DNA from: JAAFHB01 sp942493325
GTDB lineage: Bacteria > Bacteroidota > Bacteroidia > Bacteroidales > Prolixibacteraceae
DNA length: 64,000 bases
Direction of reading: 5' to 3'
NCBI GenBank assembly: GCA_942493325.1
Contig: OW818689.1
Coordinates: 4,154,001 to 4,218,000 of the forward strand
Shown: piece after piece, positions 46,994 through 56,465 of the stretch
Layout: the number at the start of each line of letters is the position of its first letter
How positions within the stretch are numbered: the stretch's first letter is position 1
Notes under the pieces: model-generated
Databases searched by the model: none
The model's input: the letters and a program-made list of their open reading frames with translations, nothing else
Told to the model about the DNA's origin: nothing
Translations under genes and position numbers: made by a program

Positions 46994-47660
46994 CCCGGGA
47001 ATTGGATGAATAATCCATAAAACCATGGTCCGAGCCTACGGCTCTCGGAATATTGTTGTTGCCTTTTTATGGACGGAATAAATTCCATCCCTACAAAATG
47101 ACCCAAGCCTACGGCTCTCGGGATATTGTTGTTGCCTTTTCATGGACGGAATAAATTCCATCCCTACAATATGACCTGAGCCTACGGCTCTGACAAGTAT
47201 AGGAAAACATGGTTGTCAGGGTGCCCACATTGGCTAAAATCATCCCTCTATATGCCATGAAGCTCAACCAGTCAATTCCGGAGGAATGGTTTGTGTAATA
47301 GCGCCGGATTTTATAAAGGACGGAAAAAATTCCATCCCTACAATATGACCCGAGCCTACGGCTCTGACAAGTTTAGGAAAACATGTTTGTCACGGCTCCC
47401 GGTATTCCACGGATTGCTTAGCTATGTGCTTCACCTGTCAGTTCCGGAGGAACGTGTCATATTGTAGCGCCGGATTTTAATCCGGTGAATATGAATGCAT
47501 TATATGATAATGAGTGCCGTAGGCACGATCCATTTAATTATGGTCCGAGCCTACGGCTCTCGGGATATTGTTGTTGCCTTTTCATGGACGGAATAAATTC
47601 CATCCCTACAAAATGACCCGAGCCTACGGCTCTGACACGTGCAGAAATACATGTTTATCA
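46994..47660. repeat. Composite palindromic repeat array, right of tnpA
   Basis: CGAGCCTACGGCTC or close variants near 47031, 47104, 47175, 47349, 47547 and 47619; GGACGGAATAAATTCCATCC near 47072, 47143, 47320 (variant) and 47587; CCGGATTTTAATCCGG near 47470; GTGCCGTAGGCAC near 47513. The units recur in a near-fixed order, so whole blocks were probably duplicated. Confidence 0.8.
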
Positions 47661-47719
47661 GGGTGCCCAATTTGGCGAAAATCTGTCGGGGACGTTTAGA
47701 AATGCCCTCGACAGGATTT

Positions 47720-47745
47720 GGAACCCTGTCAGGGCTGCTTAGAAG
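47720..47745. repeat. CCCTGTCAGGGC repeat unit
   Basis: AACCCTGTCAGGGCTGCTT occurs here and again around 49693-49735, on the two sides of the PQQ-type gene. Confidence 0.55.
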
Positions 47746-47785
47746 AATTTTAATATAGCCAGGGTTGTAGCGGAAAATCAGTTGA

Positions 47786-49021
47786 TCACTTTACACCAAT
47801 GCAAAAGATATGCTTTGCACCCCTGAGGTATATCCTGCCATTGCTGATCGCGGGCGAGGCAAACATCTGTTCGCCGATCGGATTTTTCGCAATGCTTTCG
47901 AATGCCGGGCCGGGTTTAATCACCGTGATGACACCATCGTCATTGGGCATATAAACCAATCCGTTGGCCAATACTGCCGAAGCATACTGTTTCCCGAGAT
48001 TTTCCTTCCAGAGAATATTGCCTGTCGATGCTTCAAAACAATTTACCAATCCGTTGGTCATAGTGGTTACCAGGTAATTACCGGTGGTTACAGGCGAGGG
48101 AACGTAATAGCCCAGGTTTGTAGCCCTCCATGCGATATGGGTATCCGAAACATCACCTTTGCCATCAGGTTTGATAGCCAGTAAGTGACGTTGCGGCCAG
48201 GCACTGCTGATAAGTAAAAATCCGGTCTTTTCGTTATATACCGGACTCGAGCAGAAGTCCTCAGAAGGACCGGTGACAAACCAGTAACGTGATCCGTCTT
48301 CAGGATTGTACGATGCCACTTCCTGGTTGCCGCAATAAATCATCTGCATTCGACCGGCTAATTCTCTGAATATGGGCGTGCTGAAACTATGGGCCGGTTT
48401 GTCAAGGGTGGTTTTCCAGATTGTATGCCCGTCTGTCCGGCTTAAGGCGGCAATAAATGCAGCACCTTTGCTGTCACCATTGATCATCACCATATCTTTG
48501 TATAGTACCGGTGAGCAGCTGTAACCGTGAGGACTGGAAAATGTGCCGGGACGCTGAAGCCATACCTGTTTTCCGGTAAAGTCATAAGCTGCAACAATTA
48601 CGGACTCACCATCGAGGAACGAAACGTAAATCAGCTTGCCGTCAGTGGCCGGCGTGCCTGATGCGTAGCTGTTATCGTTGTGTTTATTTTCCAGAGGGGT
48701 TTTGATTACAGTTGCCTGCCATAACAACTCACCGTTTTTTGTATCGTAACAAAGGAGTAGTTTCTCCTGCGTTTCAGGCCTGGCAGTTACGGTGAAAAGA
48801 CGATCTTCCCAGATAATCGGAGAGGCATGACCAACACCCGGGACAGAACTTTTCCACAAAACATTCGTGGTTGAATCCCATTTAGTCGGCAGGTTTGTTT
48901 CGACGCTTGTACCATCACCATTCGGACCGCGCCAGTTTGGCCAGTTTTGCGCCCGTGTAACTGTCAGTGATACCAGCATCTGAATTACAATGATCACACT
49001 AAAAAATCTAATATTCATCAT
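47786..49021 (-). CDS. Secreted PQQ-type beta-propeller protein
   Basis: About 411 residues from the tandem ATG at 49021/49018; the open frame runs 27 codons further upstream but would put charged residues ahead of the signal peptide. The signal sequence ends TVTRAQ. The mature protein begins WPNWRGPNGDGTS and contains propeller repeats with WxGxxVWxxxL-type strands (GELLWQATV, GKQVWLQRPG, GHTIWKTTL, GNILWKENL). This is the eight-bladed pyrroloquinoline-quinone/BamB-like fold. The WRGPNGDG opening is typical of PQQ-like propeller proteins often tied to carbohydrate or alcohol oxidation, but catalytic residues are not evident and a binding role is equally possible. Repeat arrays flank the gene on both sides. 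Confidence 0.85.
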   Translation of the reverse strand: MMNIRFFSVIIVIQMLVSLTVTRAQNWPNWRGPNGDGTSVETNLPTKWDSTTNVLWKSSVPGVGHASPIIWEDRLFTVTARPETQEKLLLCYDTKNGELLWQATVIKTPLENKHNDNSYASGTPATDGKLIYVSFLDGESVIVAAYDFTGKQVWLQRPGTFSSPHGYSCSPVLYKDMVMINGDSKGAAFIAALSRTDGHTIWKTTLDKPAHSFSTPIFRELAGRMQMIYCGNQEVASYNPEDGSRYWFVTGPSEDFCSSPVYNEKTGFLLISSAWPQRHLLAIKPDGKGDVSDTHIAWRATNLGYYVPSPVTTGNYLVTTMTNGLVNCFEASTGNILWKENLGKQYASAVLANGLVYMPNDDGVITVIKPGPAFESIAKNPIGEQMFASPAISNGRIYLRGAKHIFCIGVK

Positions 49022-49135
49022 AGGGTTAGCCTTTAGAATCTTAAAAAAACATATCAAAATCGGAGAAAACTTTCTGCTGCCAAAGAAAGTAATTAAAAAC
49101 ATAATTGCAAAAAATAAATCGATTACACGGATTTC

Positions 49136-49435
49136 AAATGGATTACACGGTAAATGGATTTCGCGGATTTTAATTGGATTTCACGGATTGCTTTGCTATG
49201 GGCTTCACATGTTAGTTCCGGAGGAACGATTCATATTGTAGCGCCGGATTTCAATCCGGTGAAAATGAATACGATATATGATATTGAGTGCCGTAGGCAC
49301 GACCCATACAATTATGGCCCGAGCCTACGGCTCTCAGGACAATGTTGTTGCCTTTTTATGGACGGAATAAATTCCATCCCTACAATATGACCCGAGCCTA
49401 CGGCTCTGACACTTAGAATTCCTGGCGTACGGCTC
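49136..49435. repeat. Composite palindromic repeat array upstream of the PQQ-type gene
   Basis: The same unit order as beside tnpA: CACGGATTGCTT, TCCGGAGGAACG, CCGGATTTCAATCCGG (near 49246), GTGCCGTAGGCAC (49290), CGAGCCTACGGCTC (49319 and 49393) and GGACGGAATAAATTCCATCC (near 49362). Confidence 0.75.
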
Positions 49436-49674
49436 CCAGTTCATCGAAACTAATACTCCGGAATTCCGCAGAATGCCTTTGATATGAGATGTTACGAACT
49501 GATAATAATATTACGGGTGCGCTGCACCTACGCACTAATCTGTGTGATTATTTCTACAAATATTTCCGGTGCGCTGCACCTCTGTGAATGCGCTTTTCAA
49601 TTTGATTATTTCCTATATATTCATGGCCCGGGTTTGGATGAAATAAATGCCATCACTATAAAATGACGCAAAAA

Positions 49675-49740
49675 GCCCTGACAGGTGTTCAATACCCTGT
49701 CAGGGCTGCTTTGGGTTCAAAACCCTGTCAGGGCTCTGTC
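49675..49740. repeat. CCCTGTCAGGGC hairpin cluster after speA
   Basis: GCCCTGACAGG (49675-49685) and CCTGTCAGGGC (49696-49706) form a perfect 11-bp stem, and a second AACCCTGTCAGGGCT lies 14 bp on. It begins about 95 bp after the speA stop and could double as its terminator. The rest of 49436-49800 shows nothing clear. Confidence 0.55.
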
Positions 49741-49800
49741 ATTTTATATCCCTTCTTATTTTCTCACCCTCTTTTCTTCCCACCTTCCCTTTTACCTTCT

Positions 49801-51693
49801 CTACTCAAGGTATGTATAGCCATACAACCCGGAACGGTAATTGGAGAGAAATTCCTTCCCTTCCTCGGCCGTGATAATTCCTGATTTTACCGATGAGGTA
49901 ACCCAGGTTTCCACGGTACGGACTAATTTTTTGGGATTATACTGTACGTATTCTAAAACTTCAGCAACAGTTTCCCCGTCGATAATCTGGTCGATGCTGT
50001 AACCTTTGTCATCAACCGAAACGTGAACAGCATTGGTATCCCCGAAGAGATTATGCAGATCGCCGAGAATCTCCTGGTACGCACCAACGAGAAATACCCC
50101 GATGTAATATGGCTCCTTAGCTTTTATCGCATGTACAGGGAGATAATACGAGAGGTTTCGTGTTGAAATAAAATTATCAATTTTCCCATCCGAATCACAC
50201 GTAATATCCTGCAGAGTTGCCGAACGGTCAGGTTTCTCGTCGAGTCGCTGAATCGGGATTATCGGAAATATCTGATCAATTGCCCAGGAATCGGGCAACG
50301 ACTGGAACAGGGAGAAATTACAAAAATACTTGTCGGACAACAATTTAGGAAGAACGAGCAGTTCTTCTGAAACGTGCTTCATCCCATTGGTCATCTGATA
50401 AATCTCTCTGGCGATCGACCAGAATAATCTTTCGATTTTTGCCCTTGTCTGTAAGTCGAGAAGACCAAGGCTGAAGCGATCCAACGCCTCTTCACGGATC
50501 TGCTGGGCATCGTGCCACGTTTCGTGCATCCGGGTCTGATTCAGAGTGCTCCACATCGAATACAACTCTTTGAGCAATTCGTGCTCGTCTGCTGCGACTT
50601 CTTCATCTTCTTCCCAGATCGGAAGGGAGGTTGCCTCAAGAACTTCGAATATCAATACCGAATGATGGGCAGTCAGTGATCGTCCCGACTCCGTGATCAC
50701 ATTAGGGTGAGGCAGGTTATTTTTATCACTCACATCAACCATCGTGGAAATTACGTCATTGACATATTCCTGTATGCTGTAGTTTACGCTGCTTTCGCTG
50801 TTTGCCGAGCGTGTGCCGTCATAGTCAACACCCAGTCCTCCGCCGATATCAACAAAACTGATGTTGTACCCGTTGCGATGTAACTGGACATAAAACTGGG
50901 AAGCTTCGCGGATGGCAATCTTAATGCGCCTGATTTTATTGACCTGGCTTCCAATATGGAAATGAACCAAATGAAGACAATCCTTCATTTTGTTCTTTTC
51001 AAGAATTTCGAGCGCTTCGAGCACCTCACTCGAGGTGAGGCCGAATTTACTCACGTCTCCGCCCGAATCTTCCCATTTGCCACTGCCGGAGCTGGCAAGT
51101 TTGATTCGTATTCCGAGATTTGGCTTTATTTTGAATTGTTTGGCAATCTTAATAATCAGTTTTAGTTCGCTCAGTTTTTCAATCACCAAAAATATACGGC
51201 GCCCCATCTTCTGGGCCAGAAGTGCGAGTTCGATATAATCCTCGTCTTTGTACCCGTTACAGATGATAAGCGAATCATTATCGGTATTTATGGCAATAAC
51301 TGCATGCAATTCCGGCTTGGAACCTGCTTCCAGCCCGATATTGAATTTTTTCCCGTGACCTACAATCTCTTCAACAACAGGCCGCATTTGGTTGACCTTG
51401 ATGGGATAGATAATAAAATTCTGGGCTTTATAATTGTATTCTTCAGAAGCTATTTTAAAACAGCTGGCCATTTTTTCGATTCTGCTGTCAAGGATGTCCG
51501 GAAACCGGATAAGCATCGGGGCAGAAACATCCTTCAATTGAAGCTCTTCGACCAACTCTTTTAAATCAACTTCAATACCATCTTTCCTGGGGGTTACCAC
51601 AACATGTCCTTTATCGTTGATCGAAAAATAATTAATACCCCATCCGTTAATATTGTAAAGCTCAGCCGAGTCTTCGATACGCCATTTTCTCAT
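49801..51693 (-). CDS. speA: Biosynthetic arginine decarboxylase
   Basis: A 630-residue PLP enzyme of the alanine-racemase-type fold (class III), the usual length for SpeA. It converts arginine to agmatine, the first step of one route to putrescine and spermidine. FIIYPIKVNQM contains the PLP lysine (K99). LVHFHIGSQV, GGGLGVDYDGT (the phosphate-binding glycine loop) and VGAYQEILGDLHNLFGDT follow in family order, and the insertion domain typical of SpeA is present around residues 380-440. No signal peptide; cytosolic. It lies 157 bp from mqnC on the same strand. No partner such as agmatinase is visible in the window. Confidence 0.96.
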   Translation of the reverse strand: MRKWRIEDSAELYNINGWGINYFSINDKGHVVVTPRKDGIEVDLKELVEELQLKDVSAPMLIRFPDILDSRIEKMASCFKIASEEYNYKAQNFIIYPIKVNQMRPVVEEIVGHGKKFNIGLEAGSKPELHAVIAINTDNDSLIICNGYKDEDYIELALLAQKMGRRIFLVIEKLSELKLIIKIAKQFKIKPNLGIRIKLASSGSGKWEDSGGDVSKFGLTSSEVLEALEILEKNKMKDCLHLVHFHIGSQVNKIRRIKIAIREASQFYVQLHRNGYNISFVDIGGGLGVDYDGTRSANSESSVNYSIQEYVNDVISTMVDVSDKNNLPHPNVITESGRSLTAHHSVLIFEVLEATSLPIWEEDEEVAADEHELLKELYSMWSTLNQTRMHETWHDAQQIREEALDRFSLGLLDLQTRAKIERLFWSIAREIYQMTNGMKHVSEELLVLPKLLSDKYFCNFSLFQSLPDSWAIDQIFPIIPIQRLDEKPDRSATLQDITCDSDGKIDNFISTRNLSYYLPVHAIKAKEPYYIGVFLVGAYQEILGDLHNLFGDTNAVHVSVDDKGYSIDQIIDGETVAEVLEYVQYNPKKLVRTVETWVTSSVKSGIITAEEGKEFLSNYRSGLYGYTYLE

Positions 51694-51850
51694 TAATGAT
51701 TATTATAATTGGTAAAACCTGATATACTTTTTAATAATAGACAACCTTCAATTCACGCACTTAAAAATGTAAAATATTCCTTCCGGTCTTCTGGATGTGG
51801 TATCAAATTTTCACTTGCGGGAACTAAAATAGATATTTTTTCAATAAAGA

Positions 51851-52972
51851 CTAAAGCTGCACGGCATATTTTTCAACCATCGGCGGCAAATCGATAAATT
51901 TGTAATCCTGTGTGCGCAGCTGGGGTTGAAAACCGGCTTGTGCAATGGTGCGCTGCATCTCCGTTGCATTTAATTTAAATGATGCACCGGCGGCAGAGAC
52001 AACATTCTCCTCAATCATAATTGAACCCAGGTCATTGGCACCGGCGTACAAACACACCTGTGCAGTTTCCTGGCCCACGGTAAGCCATGAGGCTTGTATG
52101 TTTAATATATTATTCAAAATAATCCTGCTGATTGCAATCGTGCGTATATATTCAACAGGCAGTACCGGATTCATGCCGGTAAATTTCTCCAGTTCTGTTC
52201 CTTCCGACATGATCGGCCACGGTATGAATGCCATAAATCCCGGAGCAGCAACTGGTTTTTTAGATTGTAAATCACGAAGATAAATAAGATGCGCTACTCG
52301 TTCGCTCAGGGTTTCGATATGCCCGAACATCATTGTGGCTGAGGTAACCATCCCCAAAAGGTGCGCCTCGCGCATGACCCCGAGCCATTCCGAAGTGAGA
52401 GCTTTCCCCGGCGAGATCTCTTTGCGGATGCGGTCGCATAAAATTTCGGCCCCGGCACCCGGCAGACTATCAAGACCCGATTCGATAAGTTTCACCAGCA
52501 CATCACGATACGACATACGTTCCTTGCGGGCAATATGTACAATTTCAGGAGGACCGAGTGCATGTAACCTGACTTCCGGAAACTCTGCCTTCAAACGTGA
52601 AAACAGATCGCTGTAGAAGGAGATCCCATAACCGGGATGCATGCCACCCTGTAGCAGTACCTGGTTTCCGCCCAAAAGCAGCATCGCCTCAATTTTATTT
52701 TTGTACTCCTCAAAAGTTGTGGTATAGGTGTCTTCCCCGTTGATCTTGCGGTGAAAATTACAGAATTTACATCCTGATATACAGATATTTGTGATATTAA
52801 TATTTCGGTCGATCATCCAGGTAACCCTTTTGTCGGGATGCAGTTTGTGTCGTATCTGCGACGCGATAAACATCAATTCCGACGTAGGTGCCTTCTCATA
52901 AAGCAGTACTCCCTCCTCCAGTGTAAGCGGTTCAAGACTTAAAGACCGTTCATAGATCCGATCGAAGTTCAT
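51851..52972 (-). CDS. mqnC: Cyclic dehypoxanthinyl futalosine synthase (radical SAM)
   Basis: A 373-residue radical SAM enzyme of the futalosine route to menaquinone; it cyclises dehypoxanthine futalosine. The cluster motif CISGCKFC (CxxxCxxC) lies near residue 70, followed by GGNQVLLQGGMHPGYG, PGAGAEIL, TSATMMFGHIETLSERVAHL and GFMAFIPWPIMSEGTE. The last two distinguish MqnC from the related MqnE and CofH. The start ATG at 52972 gives the expected length. Its presence means the organism makes menaquinone by the futalosine path rather than the classical Men path. It is divergent from the aminopeptidase gene, with 156 bp between them. Confidence 0.94.
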   Translation of the reverse strand: MNFDRIYERSLSLEPLTLEEGVLLYEKAPTSELMFIASQIRHKLHPDKRVTWMIDRNINITNICISGCKFCNFHRKINGEDTYTTTFEEYKNKIEAMLLLGGNQVLLQGGMHPGYGISFYSDLFSRLKAEFPEVRLHALGPPEIVHIARKERMSYRDVLVKLIESGLDSLPGAGAEILCDRIRKEISPGKALTSEWLGVMREAHLLGMVTSATMMFGHIETLSERVAHLIYLRDLQSKKPVAAPGFMAFIPWPIMSEGTELEKFTGMNPVLPVEYIRTIAISRIILNNILNIQASWLTVGQETAQVCLYAGANDLGSIMIEENVVSAAGASFKLNATEMQRTIAQAGFQPQLRTQDYKFIDLPPMVEKYAVQL

Positions 52973-53077
52973 TCAATGATATTTTAATTAACCAATAGAT
53001 TATCACAACGTTATTATCTTTAATGCCCTCCGGAAGGCAGGCACTGTTTATTGAAAAATAATCTGCGATAAAGGTAG

Positions 53078-53085
53078 TAATTTTG
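53078..53085 (+). promoter_or_regulatory. Candidate -7 box of the aminopeptidase gene
   Basis: TAATTTTG fits TAnnTTTG, 43 bp before the ATG at 53129, in the divergent gap with mqnC. A TTTATTG near 53047 is somewhat too far for a standard -33 element. Confidence 0.35.
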
Positions 53086-53128
53086 AACCATAGTCACAGA
53101 TAATTGTTTTTAACAATATAATATTAGT

Positions 53129-54577
53129 ATGGAACTACCGGAAATGAAAATTCAGTTTAACAGCGATAGGCAGGAATTGTCTTTTGCCAACGCCTACCTA
53201 ATTTTCGAACGATCATCGTTAAAAGGTGTACCGTTGAATGAAACAGAAGCGAATTATGTACTGTCGCAAATGAATGCAGAAAGTGATCTGGTGATAATAA
53301 ACCGATACAATGAATTGATCCTTATTGCTTTTGCCGATCATCTAAAAGACGATTACGTATTTGCCGAACACTGCAGGAAAAGAGGAAATGAAATTGGCGC
53401 GATCCTGAAAAAAGAAAAAATCACTGAGCTGGCGATTGTTGTTCCGGAAACTCATCCGGAATCCGGCATTGCCATGGCAGAAGGGTTGGCGTTGGGTAGT
53501 TACCAGTTTTTGAAATACAGGTCTGCTACGGATAAAAAACAATGGCAACTCGAAAAGATCAATTTCACCGGCACTGAACTTCCAGCGATTCTGATCACTC
53601 AACTCTCTGCGATGATCGATGCCGTTTTTATTGCCCGCGACCTGGTCAATGAACCCGCTTCGCATTTGAATGCTGTCCGGTTGTCCGAAATTTTTGAAGG
53701 GATGGGGAAAGTATCCGGCTTTTCGACAAAAATATTTCTTAAGGATGATATTAAAGCCTTAAAGATGGGTGGATTACTGGCTGTAAACCAGGGAAGTATT
53801 GATCCGCCAACCTTTTCGGTTATGAAATGGGAACCCGATAATGCAAAAAATGAAAAGCCAATAGTTTTGGTGGGTAAAGGCGTCGTTTTTGACAGCGGAG
53901 GATTGAGCCTTAAACCGACAAAAGATTCGATGGATTATATGAAATGCGATATGGCAGGCGGTGCTGTTGTGGCAGCTGTCCTGTATTTCGCCGCGCTATG
54001 CCGGTTGCCTACGAAACTTATCGGGCTGGTTCCGTCAACAGATAATCGTCCCGATGGCAATGCCTTTGCACCCGGAGATGTGATTCAGATGCATGGTGGT
54101 CAAACCGTTGAGGTTTTGAATACGGATGCTGAAGGTCGTTTACTTCTGGGCGATGCCTTGAGTTATGCCAAAGGTTTTCAACCCGGTTTAGTGATCGATG
54201 TGGCGACACTTACCGGTTCAGCTGCGATGGCGATCGGATCTCAGGGTATTGTTGGAATGGGAAATGCCGGAGATCATACTTTTAGTGAATTAAAACGGGC
54301 TGGTGAAAATGTTTATGAACGTGTCGTGGAATTTCCGCTCTGGGAGGAATACGGCGAGCTGATCAAATCGGAGATTGCCGATATGAAAAACATTGGCGGT
54401 CGGGAGGCAGGCGCTATTTCAGCCGGTAAGTTTCTCGAGAAATTTGTGGATTATCCCTGGATTCATCTCGATATTGCAGGTCCGGCCTTTTTAAACAAGG
54501 CAGATCATTACAGGACAGTCGGGGGAACTGCCTCCGGAGTCAGGTTATTGATTGAGTTTGTGAAACGCCTCGTGTAA
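53129..54577 (+). CDS. M17 family leucyl aminopeptidase
   Basis: A 482-residue cytosolic metallo-aminopeptidase. The C-terminal catalytic domain is diagnostic: VGKGVVFDSGG with the metal/active-site lysine K250, CDMAGGAVVAAV, and the family signature NTDAEGRL (residues 331-338). It removes N-terminal amino acids from peptides using two zinc or manganese ions in a hexamer (established for the family). The N-terminal domain (about residues 1-165) is variable, as usual. It stands alone on the plus strand, divergent from mqnC and 171 bp before pdxA. Confidence 0.95.
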   Translation: MELPEMKIQFNSDRQELSFANAYLIFERSSLKGVPLNETEANYVLSQMNAESDLVIINRYNELILIAFADHLKDDYVFAEHCRKRGNEIGAILKKEKITELAIVVPETHPESGIAMAEGLALGSYQFLKYRSATDKKQWQLEKINFTGTELPAILITQLSAMIDAVFIARDLVNEPASHLNAVRLSEIFEGMGKVSGFSTKIFLKDDIKALKMGGLLAVNQGSIDPPTFSVMKWEPDNAKNEKPIVLVGKGVVFDSGGLSLKPTKDSMDYMKCDMAGGAVVAAVLYFAALCRLPTKLIGLVPSTDNRPDGNAFAPGDVIQMHGGQTVEVLNTDAEGRLLLGDALSYAKGFQPGLVIDVATLTGSAAMAIGSQGIVGMGNAGDHTFSELKRAGENVYERVVEFPLWEEYGELIKSEIADMKNIGGREAGAISAGKFLEKFVDYPWIHLDIAGPAFLNKADHYRTVGGTASGVRLLIEFVKRLV

Positions 54578-54748
54578 ACTGTTTTTTTCACTTAATCCTT
54601 AGGGATGGTTTCCATAAATTAGCGCAAAGTGATTCAGATCTCCTCATTTGACCTGAATTCACACTATTGTATTCCCGAATAATATCTTAAATTTGACAAT
54701 TCAACCGTTGAATAATCGGGTTTATGATTAATCTTTAAAAGATCTCGA

Positions 54749-55810
54749 ATGGAGCTACATAAAATTAGATTGGGTATCACCCATGGTGATATTAATGGAA
54801 TTGGTTACGAAGTAATTATCAAAGCATTAGCAGACAGTAGAATTCTGGAGATGTGTACTCCGATTGTTTACGGTTCATCAAAAGTTGCTGCCTATTACCG
54901 GAAGGCGATGGATAGTGAAATGTTTACTTTTAACAATATTGTCAGTGCAAGGGAGGCCAATCCGAAGCGTGCAAATATCATCAATTGCGTGAATGAGGAA
55001 GTGAGAGTTGAATTGGGAAAATCGACCAAACAGGCTGGTGAAGCTTCACTGGCCGCACTCCAGGCGGCAGTTCGTGATCTCAAATCGGGCGATATCGATG
55101 TTATTGTGACCGCTCCGATTAACAAAGAAAACATTCAGTCAGACAGTTTTAGTTTTCCGGGTCATACAGAATATTTTGCCACCGAGTTTGGCACCAGGAA
55201 TTTTCTGATGCTTATGGTCAGCGATATATTAAAAGTGGGTGTTACCACTGGACATGTTCCGCTGAACCAGGTTGCGGGGCTTATCACAAAAGAACGTATC
55301 CTGAATAATTTACGTGTGCTTCATAAAACGATGCTTGAAGATTTCTCCATCCGGAAACCACGAATCGCAGTGTTGGGTCTTAACCCCCATGCAGGTGATG
55401 GGGGGCTGATTGGCGATGAGGAAGAACGGATCATCTTACCGGCTGTGAGACAGGCGAATGAAGAGGGTATCATCGCATTGGGGCCATACCCGGCAGACGG
55501 GTTTTTTGGTGCCGGAGAATTCAAGAAATTTGATGCCACCCTGGCCATGTTCCACGACCAGGGCCTGATCCCATTTAAATCGTTCGCATTTGAATCGGGG
55601 GTAAACTTTACTGCCGGATTGCCCGTTATCCGCACTTCACCGGGTCACGGGACTGCTTACAGTATTGCCGGAACCGGAGTGGCATCCGAAGAGTCGTTCC
55701 GCAATGCCATGTACCTCGCGATCGACGTATATGCAAACAGAAAAAATTATAAGGAGATGTCAAAAAATCCGCTGCAGCGCCACGAAATTGACCGGAGCGG
55801 GGGAGAATAA
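54749..55810 (+). CDS. pdxA: 4-hydroxythreonine-4-phosphate dehydrogenase
   Basis: A 353-residue NAD-dependent, metal-dependent dehydrogenase of the DXP-dependent pyridoxal phosphate pathway. Motifs are GITHGDINGIGYEV, VTAPINKENIQ, FPGHTEYF (H139 is a metal ligand), LGLNPHAGDGG, FHDQGLIPFK and RTSPGHGTAY. Length and motif order are normal, so it should be functional. It is followed on the same strand by ruvA after 64 bp and then sprA, and may share their transcript. Confidence 0.96.
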   Translation: MELHKIRLGITHGDINGIGYEVIIKALADSRILEMCTPIVYGSSKVAAYYRKAMDSEMFTFNNIVSAREANPKRANIINCVNEEVRVELGKSTKQAGEASLAALQAAVRDLKSGDIDVIVTAPINKENIQSDSFSFPGHTEYFATEFGTRNFLMLMVSDILKVGVTTGHVPLNQVAGLITKERILNNLRVLHKTMLEDFSIRKPRIAVLGLNPHAGDGGLIGDEEERIILPAVRQANEEGIIALGPYPADGFFGAGEFKKFDATLAMFHDQGLIPFKSFAFESGVNFTAGLPVIRTSPGHGTAYSIAGTGVASEESFRNAMYLAIDVYANRKNYKEMSKNPLQRHEIDRSGGE

Positions 55811-55874
55811 AAAATATGTATTTATTAAATACTAGCCAGTTATAGCTAAATTAATCAGGATTTTTTTACAATAT

Positions 55875-56456
55875 ATGTACGAATATATTACAGGTAAAGT
55901 GGCTGGGTTAACCCCTGCAGGGGCGGTTATTGAAACCGGTGGAATCGGTTATTTCCTGCATATTTCGGTCAACACCTATTCCCGAATTAACGGAAGTGAG
56001 CACAGCAAACTTTACCTGCACGAAGTGGTGCGTGAGGATGCCCATTTATTGTATGGGTTTGCAGATAAAGATGAGCGAGATTTTTTCAGAATGCTGATTT
56101 CTGTAAATGGTATCGGAGCTGCAATTGCCATCATGATGCTTTCGTCATATCTTGCTGATGACCTCCGTGAAGCTATTCTGACCGAAAATGTAAATCTTCT
56201 CAAAAGTATCAAGGGGATAGGGGCTAAAACCGCCCAGCGGGTCATCATTGAACTTAAAGATAAAGTAGGTAAGGGGCCTGCTTCCGACAGGATTTTTAAA
56301 TCGGGCAATGCTGTTGTAAGAAATGAAGCGCTGAGTGCCCTCGAAATGCTGGGATTCAATAAAAAAGCGGTTGAAAAATCTATTGATCAGATTCTGACAG
56401 CACAACCTGAACTTACGGTTGAACAACTTTTAAAGATTGCATTAAAAAGTTTTTAA
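55875..56456 (+). CDS. ruvA: Holliday junction branch migration protein RuvA
   Basis: A 193-residue protein with the three RuvA parts: an OB-fold (residues 1-62, starting MYEYITGKVAGLTPAG), paired helix-hairpin-helix motifs (about residues 70-140, ISVNGIGAAIAIMML and KSIKGIGAKTAQRVI) and the C-terminal RuvB-binding helices (about residues 148-193, ALSALEMLGFNKKAVEKSI). It binds Holliday junctions as a tetramer and recruits RuvB. It lies directly before sprA with 9 bp between them. Confidence 0.97.
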   Translation: MYEYITGKVAGLTPAGAVIETGGIGYFLHISVNTYSRINGSEHSKLYLHEVVREDAHLLYGFADKDERDFFRMLISVNGIGAAIAIMMLSSYLADDLREAILTENVNLLKSIKGIGAKTAQRVIIELKDKVGKGPASDRIFKSGNAVVRNEALSALEMLGFNKKAVEKSIDQILTAQPELTVEQLLKIALKSF

Positions 56457-56465
56457 TAAAATATT

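Noticed and set aside
46994..47660. The regularly repeated CGAGCCTACGGCTC units as a CRISPR array
   Set aside because: Units are palindromic, of several types, with unequal spacing and no unique spacers or cas genes; they are REP/MITE-like.
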